Shown in pieces: positions 1 to 14,413 of a stretch of DNA of 64,000 bases. A program made the translations under genes and the position numbers. The notes below the pieces were generated by a model. It was not told where the DNA came from, did no database searches, and saw nothing but the letters and a program-made list of their open reading frames with translations. This DNA comes from Anaeromyces robustus (taxonomy: Eukaryota; Neocallimastigomycota; Neocallimastigomycetes; Neocallimastigales; Neocallimastigaceae). The stretch spans positions 62,001 through 126,000 of the forward strand of contig MCFG01000037.1 of the NCBI GenBank assembly GCA_002104895.1, in the 5' to 3' direction. Positions within the stretch are counted from its first letter, which is position 1, and every line of letters starts with the position of its first letter.

Positions 1-1065
1 TATTTGAAAAAGTAATAGTATTATATATATTTGTATTGAGTACAAATAATTAAAAAAACAAAAAAAAAAAAAAAAAAAAAAAACTATATAATTTTTTGAA
101 TAATTGTTATATTTATATAAACAAAACAAATCAAAAAAAATATAGAATTACAAATAACAAAAAAAAAATATAGTTTTATAACTAATTGATTCAAACATTA
201 ACAAAATAAAACTATATACAAAAACTTTTAAAGATCAAAGAAATTAAAAAAAAAAAAATTATTTAAAAATAAATAATATAATATATTCAAAATAATTCAT
301 TAGAATTAATATTTTATTGAATTTTTATATATTTTTATTTTTAAATAATTGTATATTATTAATATCAATACAAATTATTTTTTTTATATATAAAATTAAT
401 AATTGTATTAAGTTTTTTCTTTAAATAATAATATAATAATTCATAAAAAAAAAAGAAAAGAAAAAAAAATAATATAAAATAATTTTAAATATTTAATAAC
501 TATATATATAGAAATTTTTATTCCAATTTATTTTAAAGTTTAAAACAAAAAGAATTTATATTAGACCAAAGAAATGCCTAATTTCTTTTTCTTTTAAATA
601 TTTATTTTAATAATTATTGAAATAAAATAAATAAATAAATAAATAAAATAATAAATAAATAGATTAAATAAATATATATAATATATATATAAAACAAGTA
701 AACAAAATATAGTGTATTTTTATTTTTTTTTATTTTAATTTTTTTTTTTTTTTAAAAAAAAATTATTTAGGAGTATTTTATTAAAAAAAAAAAAAAAAAA
801 AAAAAGAAGGGAAAAAAAAATATTCAATGGAAAAAGTTTCGATTCTTGAATTCTGAAGAAGCATTTTCTAATATACATAAATCATAAAATATATTACAGC
901 CTTTTTATTATTATTATTCAATAGAAAAAAAATGTTTTATTAAACTTTTTATTTCAACTTTTATTTAATATTACTCAAATATATTTATATCATCATTGAT
1001 AAAATAGTGGATCTCACATTATTATTATTATTATTAATTGTTATTATCTTCTTACATTATTGTTA

Positions 1066-1262
1066 TTATTTAGGGTAATGAAATAAAAAAAAAAGAACAA
1101 TATATTGTGTTATTATTATTTAGGGTAATGAAAATAAAATAAAAGAACAGTATATTGTGTGTTATAATTATTTAGGGTAATGAAAATAAAATAAAAGAAC
1201 AGTATATTGTGTGTTATTATTATTAAGGGTAATGAAAATAGAAAAAAAAAAAAATAACAGCG
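1066..1262. repeat. Four-copy minisatellite, unit about 50-57 bp
   Basis: Four imperfect tandem copies share the core TTAGGGTAATGAAA, an A-rich tract with AAAGAAC, and a TATATTGTGT tail. Copies 2 and 3 are nearly identical; the first and last diverge, as expected from unequal exchange. The TTAGGG string occurs once per unit and is not a telomere array. Confidence 0.75.
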
Positions 1263-1872
1263 TATAAATAATTATTTTTAATTTCTTATTATATTAAATT
1301 AAATATAAACATAAGTTTTGTATAAAAAAAAGTGTAAAGATATAATTATTTATTTTGTTTAATTATTAGATATTATTTACTATTAGAATTATTAATAAAT
1401 AATAATTGTTTACTATAATTTTTTTATTTAAATCTTTTATATTATTAACATAATTATTATTTTAGTTAATTAATTTTAATATTATTTCATAATAAAAAAA
1501 GCGAATTAGTTTATACAATACAAAAGATGTTTATAATAAAAGTTACGTATATTTTATAATAATAATAAATAAAAACTAGATGTAATATAACTAATAAATA
1601 AATAATATATATATAAAATAAAAAAACATAATAAATAAAATTTAATAATAGATGAGTTGTCTTTTTTAATTTTTTTATGTTATAATAAAAAAATTCTGCC
1701 ATTTTTTTAAACTTTTTTAATATAATTTATTTAGACCAATCATTTTTTTAAATCATTAACCAAAATGTTTTATTAATATATATAATATATATATAGATTT
1801 ATATTGAAAAATTATTAGTTTTTTAATTATGACAATAATTTTGTTTTATGGGTTATAATCTATCATCAAATA

Positions 1873-2024
<152 letters not shown>

Positions 2025-2102
2025 TAATAAATAATTAAATAAATAAATAAACTAATAAATAGATAAACTAAAAAAAATGTTACAGTAAAGTATTATTGAA
2101 TG

Positions 2103-2151
2103 TAGTCGATGTATTCTTTGTAATAACAATAACAATAACAATAACAATAAC

Positions 2152-2234
<83 letters not shown>

Positions 2235-2274
2235 TCAATATAGTCGATGTATTCATTATTGTAATGAATACATC
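2103..2274. repeat. AAT/AATAAC microsatellite framed by a 14-bp direct repeat
   Basis: An AATAAC block (about 2121-2150) passes into pure AAT up to 2232. The 14-mer TAGTCGATGTATTC lies on both sides (2103-2116 and 2241-2254), and the inverted nonamer GAATACATC follows at 2266-2274. The long Ile-rich frame across this block is a translation of the repeat, not a gene. Confidence 0.8.
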
Positions 2275-2720
2275 AAAAGACCAAAAAAAAAAAAACGTAA
2301 ATAATTTTTATATTGTAAGGTATAAAATTAATATATTTAATAAAGAGATAATCTAATAGATTTTAATATATATAATAATGAACGAAATATTTAATAATAG
2401 ATGTAGAAGAAGAAATGGGATAATAAGAAATAATAAATGATTATATATATGAAAAATATGAAAATTGTTTCGTTTATTATTATATATATTAAATATATAT
2501 ATATGAAACATTCATGTTTTTTTTTTTTTATTAATATTCTATAATATAATTACAGAATATAAATTTTAATTATTAAAATTAAATAAATGAATGAATGTAT
2601 AAATAAATAAATAAATCAATAAATCAATAAATTAATAAATAAATAAATAAATAATAAATAAATAAATAAATTAATAAATCAATGAATTAATAAATCAATA
2701 AATAGAAAATCAATAAATAG

Positions 2721-2921
<201 letters not shown>

Positions 2922-3046
2922 TATTTAATTAAATTAATAATATATAAATATTTATTAAAAAAAATTTTTTTTTCTTTTTTATTCTTTAAACTTTTATTTT
3001 TTTAAAGAAAAAAAAAATAACAAGAATAAAATTAAATTAAAACAAA

Positions 3047-4162
3047 ATGACTAAGGACGAAAAAGAAACTAAGGTTGAAAAAACCACTAAAAAAATTCCA
3101 AAAAAGGTTGGACCAAATGAAAAAATTCCAGTTGAAGAATCAAATGTTTCTTTAAAAGTTACTCTTTTCTCTATTTTAATTGGTGTTGGTATCTCTATTG
3201 TTTTTATGGCTCTCTTATTTAATGGTAAATTTGATAAGATCGTATTTAGAGATTATTATAAAAGTTTAAGTCTTGCTGATGCTTCAGCCACTCCAGCTGC
3301 TGGTTCTAAGACTGTTCCAATTAATCTTCCACCAAAGATTACTGCTGCTCCAAAGGCTGCTCCAAAGGCTGCTGATATTAAGGGTCCAAATGAACCAGGT
3401 TACAAGGTTTCCGGTGGTGAAACTGCTTCTGGTGAAAAGGGTTGGATTAAAGAAGTTGTTACTCCAGGTAAATAATAAAATAATATTTTAAAAGTTAAAA
3501 GATAAATAATTATAAAAGTATTCAATTAAATTAAAAAAAAAAAAAAGAAAAAAAAAGGACAAAAAAAAAAAAAGAGCAGATAAAAAGATAATTTAAATAA
3601 ATAAAAATGAATCCAAGATAAAGTCATAAAGAAAATAAAGAAAATAAATAAATAAATAAATAAGTAAAAAAAATTTTTTTTAAAAAAATAAGATAATTCA
3701 ATACACAATTATACGTTTTTTTTTTTAAAAACATCAATAAAAATAAATATAATAATAATAATAAAAAAATTGAAGATGAAAATTTAGATTATTATTATTA
3801 TTTGCCACTTCGATTGACAGAAAAAATAAATAAATAAAAAAAAAAAAAAATAAACAAATAAAAAAATGAGCAAAAAGTAACAAGAAAAATAAATAAAAAA
3901 AGTTATATATATACAGAAATGAAAATAAAAAAATAATTCAATGATGTTAAGAATAATAAATAATATTTTTTAAATAAAAATAAACAAATAGATGGAAACA
4001 CCAACAAAAAAATTTTTTTAAATATTTGAAAAGTTTTATATATTTATTTTCATATATTTATTTTTTAATGTTATTATTTATATATATATATTTTTATATT
4101 TTATTTCAAATAATCAACAAAAGGTGATGGTAAAACTTTCCCAAAGAAGGTAATAAATAATA

Positions 4163-4209
<47 letters not shown>

Positions 4210-4275
4210 ATACATAAATAAATAAATAAATAATAAAATAATAATAAAAATAAAAATAAAAATAAGTTATTAATA

Positions 4276-4307
<32 letters not shown>

Positions 4308-5308
4308 TATATTTAATTTTTACATAATAGGGTGATGTTGTTGTTATGCACTGTATGTATAGTCTATAAATTTATATATATATATTTATTTTTTTTTAAA
4401 AAATAAACTTATAATTATAAAATGTAATAATTAATTTTTTTAAACTGTCACATTTATTACAACAAATTTGATTTTTGTTTAAAAAATAAAAGACGTTGGA
4501 AAAGTAAATATTTATTTTTTTTTATATTAATATACATTAATATTAAATAACAATCTATAATATTGAAATAATTAAAAATATAAAAATATATATTAATTCT
4601 TTTTTTTTTTCTTTCTTTTTATTTTTTCTTTCTTTTTATTTTTTCTTTCTTTCTTTTTTTTTTATTTATTATTATTATTTTTTTTTTAAAAATTAAATAG
4701 TTAGCTAATGGTAAAGTTTTCGATTCTTCCAGACAAAGAGGTCAACCATTCAGAACTGTTATTGGTGTCGGTCGTCTTATTAAGGGTATATATTATGTTA
4801 TTTATAATATAATAAAGTAGAATTTATTAAATAATAATAGTAAAATATAATCATAAATTATTTTTATTAATAATTATTTAAACTATTAATATTTTTATTA
4901 TTTTATATTAAAGGTTGGGATGAAGGTATTCCAACTATGAGTCTTGGTGAATCTGCTATTTTAAGTATTCAACCAGAATACGGTAAATATATATATTTAT
5001 TGTGATTTTTTTATTAATATATAAAGTATAAATAATTAGTTTTTTTTTTATTTTAATTATTATATAATTTTATTATTAAAATTATATTATTTATATATTG
5101 TATTTATTTAATTAATGAATAGGTTACGGTTCTCGTGGTGCTGGTGCTAGTATTCCACCAAATGCTGAATTAATCTTTGAAGTAATTATATATATATATA
5201 TTTTATAATATATGAATTATTTTTATTATATAAATTTTTAACATCAATATATTATTATTTTAATTATTATTCTAGGTTGAACTTCTTGAAGTTATTCCAA
5301 GAGAATAG
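3047..5308 (+). CDS. Membrane-anchored FKBP-type peptidyl-prolyl cis-trans isomerase
   Basis: Catalyses cis-trans isomerisation of X-Pro bonds, a protein-folding activity. Joining exons 3047-3467, 4124-4149, 4331-4352, 4493-4503, 4701-4785, 4914-4982, 5123-5181 and 5276-5308 gives 241 residues in continuous phase. A Lys-rich N-terminus is followed by one hydrophobic segment (about residues 38-58), suggesting a type II membrane anchor, then an Ala/Pro/Lys linker and one FKBP domain (about 140-241). Hallmarks are all present: GDGKTFPKKGD, HYVGKLANGKVFDSS, the pocket Trp in GWDEG, PEYGYGSRGA, IPPNAELIFEVELLEV. Two exons are very small, 22 and 11 nt, and the first intron (656 nt) contains an AAAT array. 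Catalytic residues are intact, so it should be active. Compartment is not clear: no ER retention motif is seen. Codon use is less AT-biased than neighbours, consistent with good expression. Confidence 0.93.
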
Positions 5309-5410
5309 ATAGATTGAAATCAGATAAGACCATAAAAAATGAGAGTTAATTAAAAACATAATTGTAGAAAGAAGACAAACAAGCAAAACAAAAAACTGTC
5401 CAAAAAAAAA

Positions 5411-5441
<31 letters not shown>

Positions 5442-5500
5442 TAAGAAATAGTAAATAATAATTTATTAAAAACATAAAATTAAATTAAAAATAAAAAGAC

Positions 5501-5536
<36 letters not shown>

Positions 5537-6039
5537 GCAAATAAATAAAAATTATTAAATAAAATAATATACAAAAAAAAAAAAAGATATTTTTATTCCT
5601 TTTTTTTTATAATTTTGTTTTAAAGATTTTAAAGGTGAATGTTGGAGTTTTATATTTTAAATTTTAATATTAATATATTAACATATAATAATAAAAAATT
5701 ATTTCATCATTAAATGTGTGTCATACATTTTTTTATAATAATTTAATTATTATAAAAAATAAATTTTTGTCTTTTTTTTTTAAAAAAAAAAATTTAAATT
5801 AATATATTATTTAATTAAAAACAATATATAATAATATATTCAATCTAAATTATATAATATAATTAATAATATATTAATTTAATTACATACCAAAATTTTA
5901 TATATTTATATATATATTTTTTAATTATTTATAATTAATCTTATTGTTTAGTAAAAAAGAACTTTAAGAAAGGTAAAAATAAAATATTTTAATTATTATG
6001 AATTTTAAAAAGCAATTATAAAAATATTCTTTCTTTCTT

Positions 6040-6070
<31 letters not shown>

Positions 6071-6889
6071 CATTTCTTCATGAATATATAATTTTCTATT
6101 CAATTAGTTATTTTTTTTATTGTAATAAATATTATTTAAAAATAAATAATAATTAAATTTAATATATATTTATATTTTTATATATATTATGGATATATAA
6201 AAATAATAATGATTTAATGATTTTATATATTCATGAATGTAATATAATATTAAAAAAAATTATAATATTTTTTTTTTTAATTATGGAAAATAAGCAAAGT
6301 ATAACATTTTACTTTGCTTATTTTGCATAATATTTATTAATTCACTATTGTAGAGAAAGTTTAAAAAATCAAAATAGAACAAAAAATATAAATATCAATA
6401 CTCCTTTTAATTGGTTATATTTGTATCTATTAAAATATACCAAATTTTAATTTAATTAATAAAAAAATAATTAAAAAAAAATTATTATTTAATATATTAC
6501 ATATTATATTATTTTAATTTTATTTTTTTAAAAATATTATAAATATTATTTTAATTTATATTTATTAATAAAAATTATTTATGTCTTTTTGATTAATAAA
6601 AAAAATATATAAAATTTTTTTTCTTTAATAATTATAATAATTTTTTTTTAAATATAAAATTCATTATAAATTTATTATATATTATAAATGAGAGATTTCA
6701 TATATACATTTTTCAGTAATAAAAGAAAAATAAAAAAATATATAAATATCAATAAATATAACATATAACAAATATTTTTTTAATCTTCCATTTACATTTT
6801 TTACATTTTTAATTACAAATTTTAAATTAAAGAAGTTTTGCTAAAATTATAACAAAAATTATTTTTTTATTTTGAAATAATAATAATTA
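5309..6889. other. Spacer between FKBP and APC2 genes
   Basis: A-rich tracts directly after the FKBP stop are probably its 3' UTR. The rest is AT simple sequence with no coding-like stretch. The one structured item is the inverted repeat at 6281-6330. Confidence 0.6.
6281..6330. repeat. Near-perfect 21-bp inverted repeat (hairpin)
   Basis: Arms 6281-6301 and 6310-6330 pair at 20 of 21 positions around an 8-nt loop; the core arm is AAAATAAGCAAAGTA. It contains more G and C than its surroundings, so it is not a by-product of AT simplicity. No target-site duplication or related copy was recognised. Confidence 0.7.
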
Positions 6890-7908
6890 ATGGATACAAA
6901 AAAATTGAAAGTATATATATATATTTTCTTTTATTGATATAATTTAAATAAATTTACTATATATTAGAAAAAAAAACATTACAATAATTAAAAAAAAAAA
7001 AGAAAATAAGAATTATTAATTTATATATATAATTTATTAAAATTATTATACATCAAATGGATAATATATATATTATCGAAAATAATTAAATTAGAATTTT
7101 AATTATATTTATAAAAAATTATTACCGATACGAGATATAGATGAAGGTTAGTAATGAATTATTATTTATAATTATTTTATATTTCATTTACTTATATATT
7201 TACTTATTAATAATTCTATAATATTTTAATTTTATATTATATACTATATACTTTACAATACTATTTAATTAAAATTATATATTAAATTTTAATCATATTT
7301 ATATATATATATAAAATAAATTTTTAGCATCAAAAAAGAAATTACGACTAATTTCAAAATCTTTTGAAGGAACTGCTGCTATACCATTAATTGAAAAAAT
7401 TTATTTTGGTACAACATATTAAATTATTATATTATTAAATATAAGAATAATTAAATATTTATGATATTTTAATATTAATATTAATTAATTATTATATTTT
7501 AATATTTTTTACTAATTTTTATTTTACAATGAATTTTCTGTATATTAATTGATTTTTTTCTTTTTCTTTTAAAATATTCTAAAATTTTATTTTATATATT
7601 AAATAAGAACAACTTTCTTATTTTTTTAAACTATTTTTTAGAAACGATTTTGAAAAAACCATTACTATATATAATGTAAAATATATAAATATATATTAAT
7701 ATATTATTATATTATTATTGTATATTTTTTTATATAAATATATATAAAGTATTTATAATTTAATAATAATTATATATATATTGTATAGGAAAAAAAAAAG
7801 ACAGATAAAGATGCATGTGTAAAACAATATAATTATTTAATTAATAAAATCCATCATTATATACAGCTTTGTGAAGGAAATATTACATTAGTTAATGTAA
7901 GGTTAGTA

Positions 7909-7948
<40 letters not shown>

Positions 7949-8023
7949 ATTATAAGTATTTAATATAAATTGTTAAACCATTTTTTTTATTAAATTACTG
8001 TCTATTCTATAATATTAAAATTA

Positions 8024-8074
<51 letters not shown>

Positions 8075-10015
8075 ATTATTATTATTATAATTATTATATT
8101 TTTAGAAAAACATATGTATATCATGTTAGAAATCGTATACATGCTTTATTATTTCAATTTACTAATGAACTAGAAGATTTATTTTTTTTATATTACAGTC
8201 AAGCATTTAAAAGGTATAATGGTTTATATTATGACCAATCGTTAAAAGAAAAAGAAAAACAAGAAAATGAAGATAAAAGTTATCGTTTAAGTGATGAAGA
8301 TCGTACTATTGTTGTAGTACCAGAACTTAATAATTATGTTATACGATTTGATACATGGGATTCTAGTGATTTTTATAAAGAATATTTAGAACAATTAGAA
8401 GAAGAGGATAATAATGATAATTTTAGTGATTTAATCTATGATGAAGAAAATTCTATGAGTAAAGATTCTCTAATAATTGATACTGAAAAAGAAAAAGGAA
8501 GAGATAAAGATAAAGATAAAGATGATATTAGTATGAATGAATCTATAGAAGATCAAAATATGGATGAAGATGAAAATGAAGGAAATGAAGATAATAAAAA
8601 AAATGAAGATGAAAATGAAGATATAGAAATGAAGGATTCAAATGAGAATAGTAGTGATAGTAGTAATAGTGAAAGTGAAAGTAGTGATGATAATGATGAT
8701 TATATAAAAGAAAAAGATAATGAAGATAATAATTCTAATAGTGATGATGATAGTAGTATTAGTAGTGAAAAAGAAAATGAAAAAGATAAATTAATAAGTG
8801 ATGATTATGATAGTGATATGGATGAAGATAAATATGAAACTATTGCTGATGATGATTATGTAATGGGAACTAAAGAATTTTTAAAACAATTTGCAATTAA
8901 TTCATCAAATATTATATCAGATCATTTTCTTTATCGATATGAAGCTATTATAAGTAATGTTATCTATCGTCATATTAAACATGTTATTCTCAAACATAAT
9001 AGAGGAGTTTTTAATCAACCTTGTTTAGTAAAATCTTTAGCTTGGTATAAATGTGCTCTAATTCCATTTCAAAAGATTATATGGCAACCAAATCGTAATA
9101 TTATTATTATTTATTATTATTATTGATTTATATTTATATATTTTTATAAATTTTTATAAATATAATTATAAATATAATTAATATTATATATATAATTATT
9201 ACTATTAATATAACTAATATAATTAATATAATTATTATTATTTTTATGTAATATTTTTATTTTATAGTTTATCCTGAAAATGAAAAGTCTTTTATATCAT
9301 GGAATGCAAGAATAAGATATTATATTTATAAAACTTATTTTGATATAAGGTTTATATATAAAACATATAAAAATAATTTTTATTAGTATTTTAAAAAGAT
9401 ATAGATTAATTAATAATCATTATATTAATTTATTTTTTTTCTTTAAAATTAAAGAACCTCTGAATTATTTGATATTATTGTTGAATATCCAGATTCCAAA
9501 TGGTCTTTAATAGATTTAAAGGTAAATACAATTATAATAATAAAAAAAATATTATATATTTAATTATATAAAATTGATAACAACTTTAATAATTTATAAT
9601 ATATTATCATAATTTATTTTGTTAATAGATTAGTATTAAAAAAACTGGTTTAATTAAAGAACTTATATCATCGTTAAATGAATCGTAAATTTTATATATA
9701 TATATCTATATATCTATATAATGAATATACATATAAACATAAATATATTAAAGTATCATAAATGCTAATAACTTTTTTTTCTTTTCTTTTCTTTTTCTTT
9801 TTTTTTTTTTAAATAAAATAGAATTAAAAAACGTTTATTACATCAAGGTGCTAAAACATCAGATATTGTTCATCAATATATTTCATTAATAAAATGTATG
9901 CAAATTTTGGATTCCTCTGGATTATTATTAGAACAAGTTTCAGATCCTATTAAAAAATATTTAAGGTATAATATATAATATATATATATTAAATTATTAT
10001 TATTTATTATTATTA

Positions 10016-10063
<48 letters not shown>

Positions 10064-11448
10064 GAATAATGAATGAAAAGAAAAAAAAAAAAATTATTTT
10101 TTATAAAAATATTAATTTCTCTTCAATATTATATTAACTTTATTATTATTTATTTATTTTATAGATATCGAGAAGATACTATAAAATGTATAGTTCAAAT
10201 TATTGCTGATGATAATAATGAAAATTTATTGGAAAGTATTCCAAAACAAGATATTATAGCGTTTGATGAAATGAATCTTAATAATTATAATAATGATAAT
10301 TGGATGCCAGAATTATTAGAAATTGATCCAGCCAATGAAGTAGTTAAAAAAAAATCAGTAGATATTATTAGTACATTACTTAATATTTATGATAGTAAAG
10401 ATGTATTTATAAAAGAATTCCAAGAGTTATTGGCAAATCGTTTATTGGCTTTAAAATCTTATGAATTAAAAAGAGAATTACGTAATTTAGAATTATTAAA
10501 ACTTCGTTTTGGTGAAAATAATTTACAATTATGTGAAGTTATGATAAAAGATATTTCTTCTTCTCGTCGTATTGACTATAATATTCATACTGAAACTAAT
10601 TTTGATGATAATTCAAATAATAATAAAAATGAAAAAGATAATAATAAGGTAAGTAATTTAAAAATAATTAATTATTCTATAGGTTATAAAATTTTCGTAT
10701 TTGTATTAGCAATATATCTTCTATTTCTGATTTCTGATTCTATAAGAACAAAATGTTGAACTATTGTTGTATATGGAATCATTAATTAATTAAAAATAAA
10801 TTTATTTAATATTAAATTTTTAGTATTTGAATTATAATATAAATTTAATTTATTAATTTAATATAATTATAATTATATAAAATATATAAAATAAAAATTA
10901 ACATATATATATATATATATATAATAAGGAATTACCATTTCATGCTAAAATATTGTCACACTTGTTTTGGCCTCCATTTAAACCAAACAATCTTAAATTT
11001 CCTAAAGAAATACAAGAGTATTTTATTTTTCTTTTTATATATATATATATATTTTATTGTTTAATAATACTATAAAAAAAAATAAAAAAAAAAAGAAAAA
11101 CCATTTAATCAAAATTATTAATTATTTTTTTTTATATATCATTATAACTTAATGATTAATATTTATATTGTTATAATAATAATATATATATATTTTAATA
11201 AATTAATATTTTATGTATATATATGTATACTTTTCATAAATAAATTTATATTTAAATAATAAAGATATGCAGATATTTATTCTAAACAATATACCACTCT
11301 TAAACCTTCTCGTAAATTACAATGGTTACCCTATTTAGGATATGTATCTTTAACTGTAGAATTAGAAGATAGAACATTAACATTTAATGATTTAACTCCA
11401 ATACAAGCTATAATTTTATATCATTTCCAAGAAAAAGGTATAATTATT

Positions 11449-11522
<74 letters not shown>

Positions 11523-11921
11523 TATTATATATATATAAAATATTTAATTGATATAGTAAACTAACTTTTTTTTTAACTAAACTACTAAACTATATAAATA
11601 TATAAAATAAAAATTATTGTTTTTAAAACAATTTTTTTATATTATTTTATAAAGATCAATGGGAATTAAATGAATTATCAAATAAATTAGAAGTTACTCC
11701 AGCTGTTGTTAAACATGGTATTGTATTTTGGATGAATAAAGGAATTATGAAAGAAATAACTAAAGATGTATATAAAATTTTAGAAAAAGAGGAAGATGTT
11801 ATGATTGAAGATGGTAAATAAGGAAAATAATTTTTTTTTTTATCTTTAAATTACATTCATTAATTATTTAAATATAAATGATAAAAATATATAATTATTA
11901 TTTACATAAAAAATATATATG

Positions 11922-11956
<35 letters not shown>

Positions 11957-12232
11957 GAAGAAATTCATAATACGGTTGAAGATGCTGAAGATAATATTGA
12001 AGAACAAAGTAGTAAAGGACAAGATACAGATCAAATGAGAATTTATTGGACATTTATATCTAATATGATTACAAATTTAGGTGGAATGACTATTGAAAGA
12101 ATACATCAAATGTTACAAGTTTGTCTTCCTAATTATAAAAGTCAAATTGAACAATTAAGATCTTTTCTAGAATTAATGATTCATGAAAATAAATTAGATC
12201 TTAATGATGATGTATATACAATTAAAAAATAA
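6890..12232 (+). CDS. APC2: Anaphase-promoting complex subunit 2 (cullin-like APC2)
   Basis: APC2 is the cullin scaffold of the anaphase-promoting complex; it binds the RING subunit APC11 to ubiquitinate cyclins and securin. Exons 6890-6910, 7095-7146, 7328-7408, 7608-7675, 7789-7901, 8106-9094, 9268-9349, 9455-9521, 9629-9684, 9822-9965, 10165-10648, 10929-11017, 11265-11437, 11655-11813 and 11958-12232 join in phase to 950 residues. Family stretches include IKKRLLHQGAKTSDIV, YLRYREDTIKCIVQIIADD, the cullin block LLALKSYELKRELRNLELLK, HAKILSHLFWPPFKP, WLPYLGYVSLTVELEDRTL, TPIQAIILYHFQEK and the C-terminal winged helix beginning RIYWTFISNMITNLGGMTIERI. An acidic Asp/Glu/Ser/Asn insertion of about 150 residues lies in exon 6 (nt 8400-8860) and explains the extra length over animal APC2. 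The first two exons are the weakest part of the model. Convergent with RAD17. Confidence 0.93.
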
Positions 12233-12810
12233 AAAATAGGAAAAAAAAAAAAAAAAAAACTTTTATACAATAATTATATATGTATGAAAGTTTTTTTTTT
12301 TTTCTTTTTTATTTATTTATTTTAATTTTATACTAAAAATTAGTATAAAAAGATGTATAAATAAATAAACAAGACATTCGAGACAATATATTAATAAATT
12401 AAATACACAATAATCAAACTAATAATCATAACAAAACTAAATATATATAGTTATTTTTTAATTTAATAAAATTTTATATTTATAATTTATTATGTACAGA
12501 ATACTAACAATTAATCATAATTTTTAAGAGTAATCATAAAAAGTAATAAAAATAATAATAATAATAACTTAATTATAAATAAAGTTTAAAGGTTCATTTC
12601 ATTCTTTTTTTTTTATTATATGATAATATTTTAAAAAAATTTTTTTTTATTATATAATATAATTTATGAGGATAGTTAATGATATTATTATTTTTTATGT
12701 ACTATTTTATTATGTATTAATAAATAATTTTATGATTTATATTATTCCTTTTTATATATATATATATATATATGTAAATAAATAAATAAATTAATGATTG
12801 TTTTATATGA
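12233..12810. other. Convergent spacer between APC2 and RAD17
   Basis: AT simple sequence holding the 3' ends of two convergent genes. No coding frame, RNA gene or ordered repeat is evident. Confidence 0.6.
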
Positions 12811-13005
12811 TTAATCAATTTCTTCTATTTCATCATCCTCTATTTCAAATAAATCTATTTTATCTTTAATTGGTTGACTATTATCGCTTGTATTATTTTG
12901 ACGGAGAAATTTATCATATTCTCGTTTTTTAAATAATTCCATAAAGTTATATGACTGGTTAAGTTTATTATCATTGTCATTATGATTATTATTATTAGTA
13001 ATATT

Positions 13006-13036
<31 letters not shown>

Positions 13037-14361
13037 GTATTAGTATTGTTATTATTATTGTTATTATTTAAATTATTACTATTTATTATATCATCAATGG
13101 AAATGGTATCAAATATAGAATCATTTGATGAATCTAATGCTTCTATATCATTATTGGTTATATTACTTGTTAATGAGGTAAACTCATCTTCATATTTATT
13201 TGTTGGGATGATTTCATCCATTTCATCATCTAATATATTTTCTTTTATTGTTTGTGGATATAAGGAATAACTATAGGCTGTATTATCCCACCAATTTTCA
13301 TTTGTTCTTGGATTAGTATAATTATTTATATAATTTAGGAATTGTTTGTCTTTTTAATAATAATAATATTATTATTATTTATTATTAAATTATTCATTAC
13401 ATTTATTTTAATAATAATATTATAAATTTTTAAATAACAAAATTAATTATAAATTAATATTTTATTTTATTAGTATTTAGAAATAAATGATTTACAATAT
13501 TTAAAAATATTCATTATATATATATCATACCACTATTTTTAATTTCTCTATTTAAGATATGGTTTGATTTTGATGTGATTTTTGATAAATATGGAAATAT
13601 TTCTGTAATAATGTTTGATTTTGATGTATGTTCTAATTTTTTTTAATTATATACAATAATTTGGTTATATAGAAAAACAATATATATATATATAAAATTC
13701 ATTATAGATTGAAAATTTTAGTAAAATTATTAAAATTTAATATTATATAAATAAATTAAACAAAACAAAACAAAAAACAAAAAACAAAAAACAAAAAAAA
13801 AAAAGATTTAAATTTACCTGTTCTAAATGGCATTTTAAATGGATTATTAGAGACATCAGACCATTCTAATAAAATATCATTTAACTGTTTATTATTTTGA
13901 TCTATTAATTTATTTGCAGACCATTCTTCTGGTTTATACATTTTTTTTAATTTATTAAATTCTGGTATGGGGTTTGTATGAGCATGAAGTAAACCATACA
14001 TAGTTACATATTGTGAATATAATGAAAAATCTTTTTTATTATACTATAATTTTTTATTATTATTATTATATATATATATATATGTATATAGTTTTATATT
14101 TTTAATATTTATACAATTATTATAATATATTATATATAATTCTTTTATTTTTATTTTTATTTATTTATTATTTTTGTTATTGTTATTGTTATTTTTCTAT
14201 TTATTGTAAATACCTTCCATTGACTTTGAAATTGATCAGTTAAGCATATATATTTAAAAGCTTCTTCTAATTCTTCAATTTCTTCATAATATGAATAAAG
14301 ATTTTGTTCAAGAAATAATAATAATGTTCGAGGATCAACTTGACTTTGATTTATAATTTCC

Positions 14362-14413
<52 letters not shown>

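Noticed and set aside
828-860. Start of a possible gene (MEKVSILEF)
   Set aside because: Stops after nine codons, with no convincing donor or further exon.
2096-2356. Poly-Ile open frame
   Set aside because: Pure AAT/AATAAC repeat translation.
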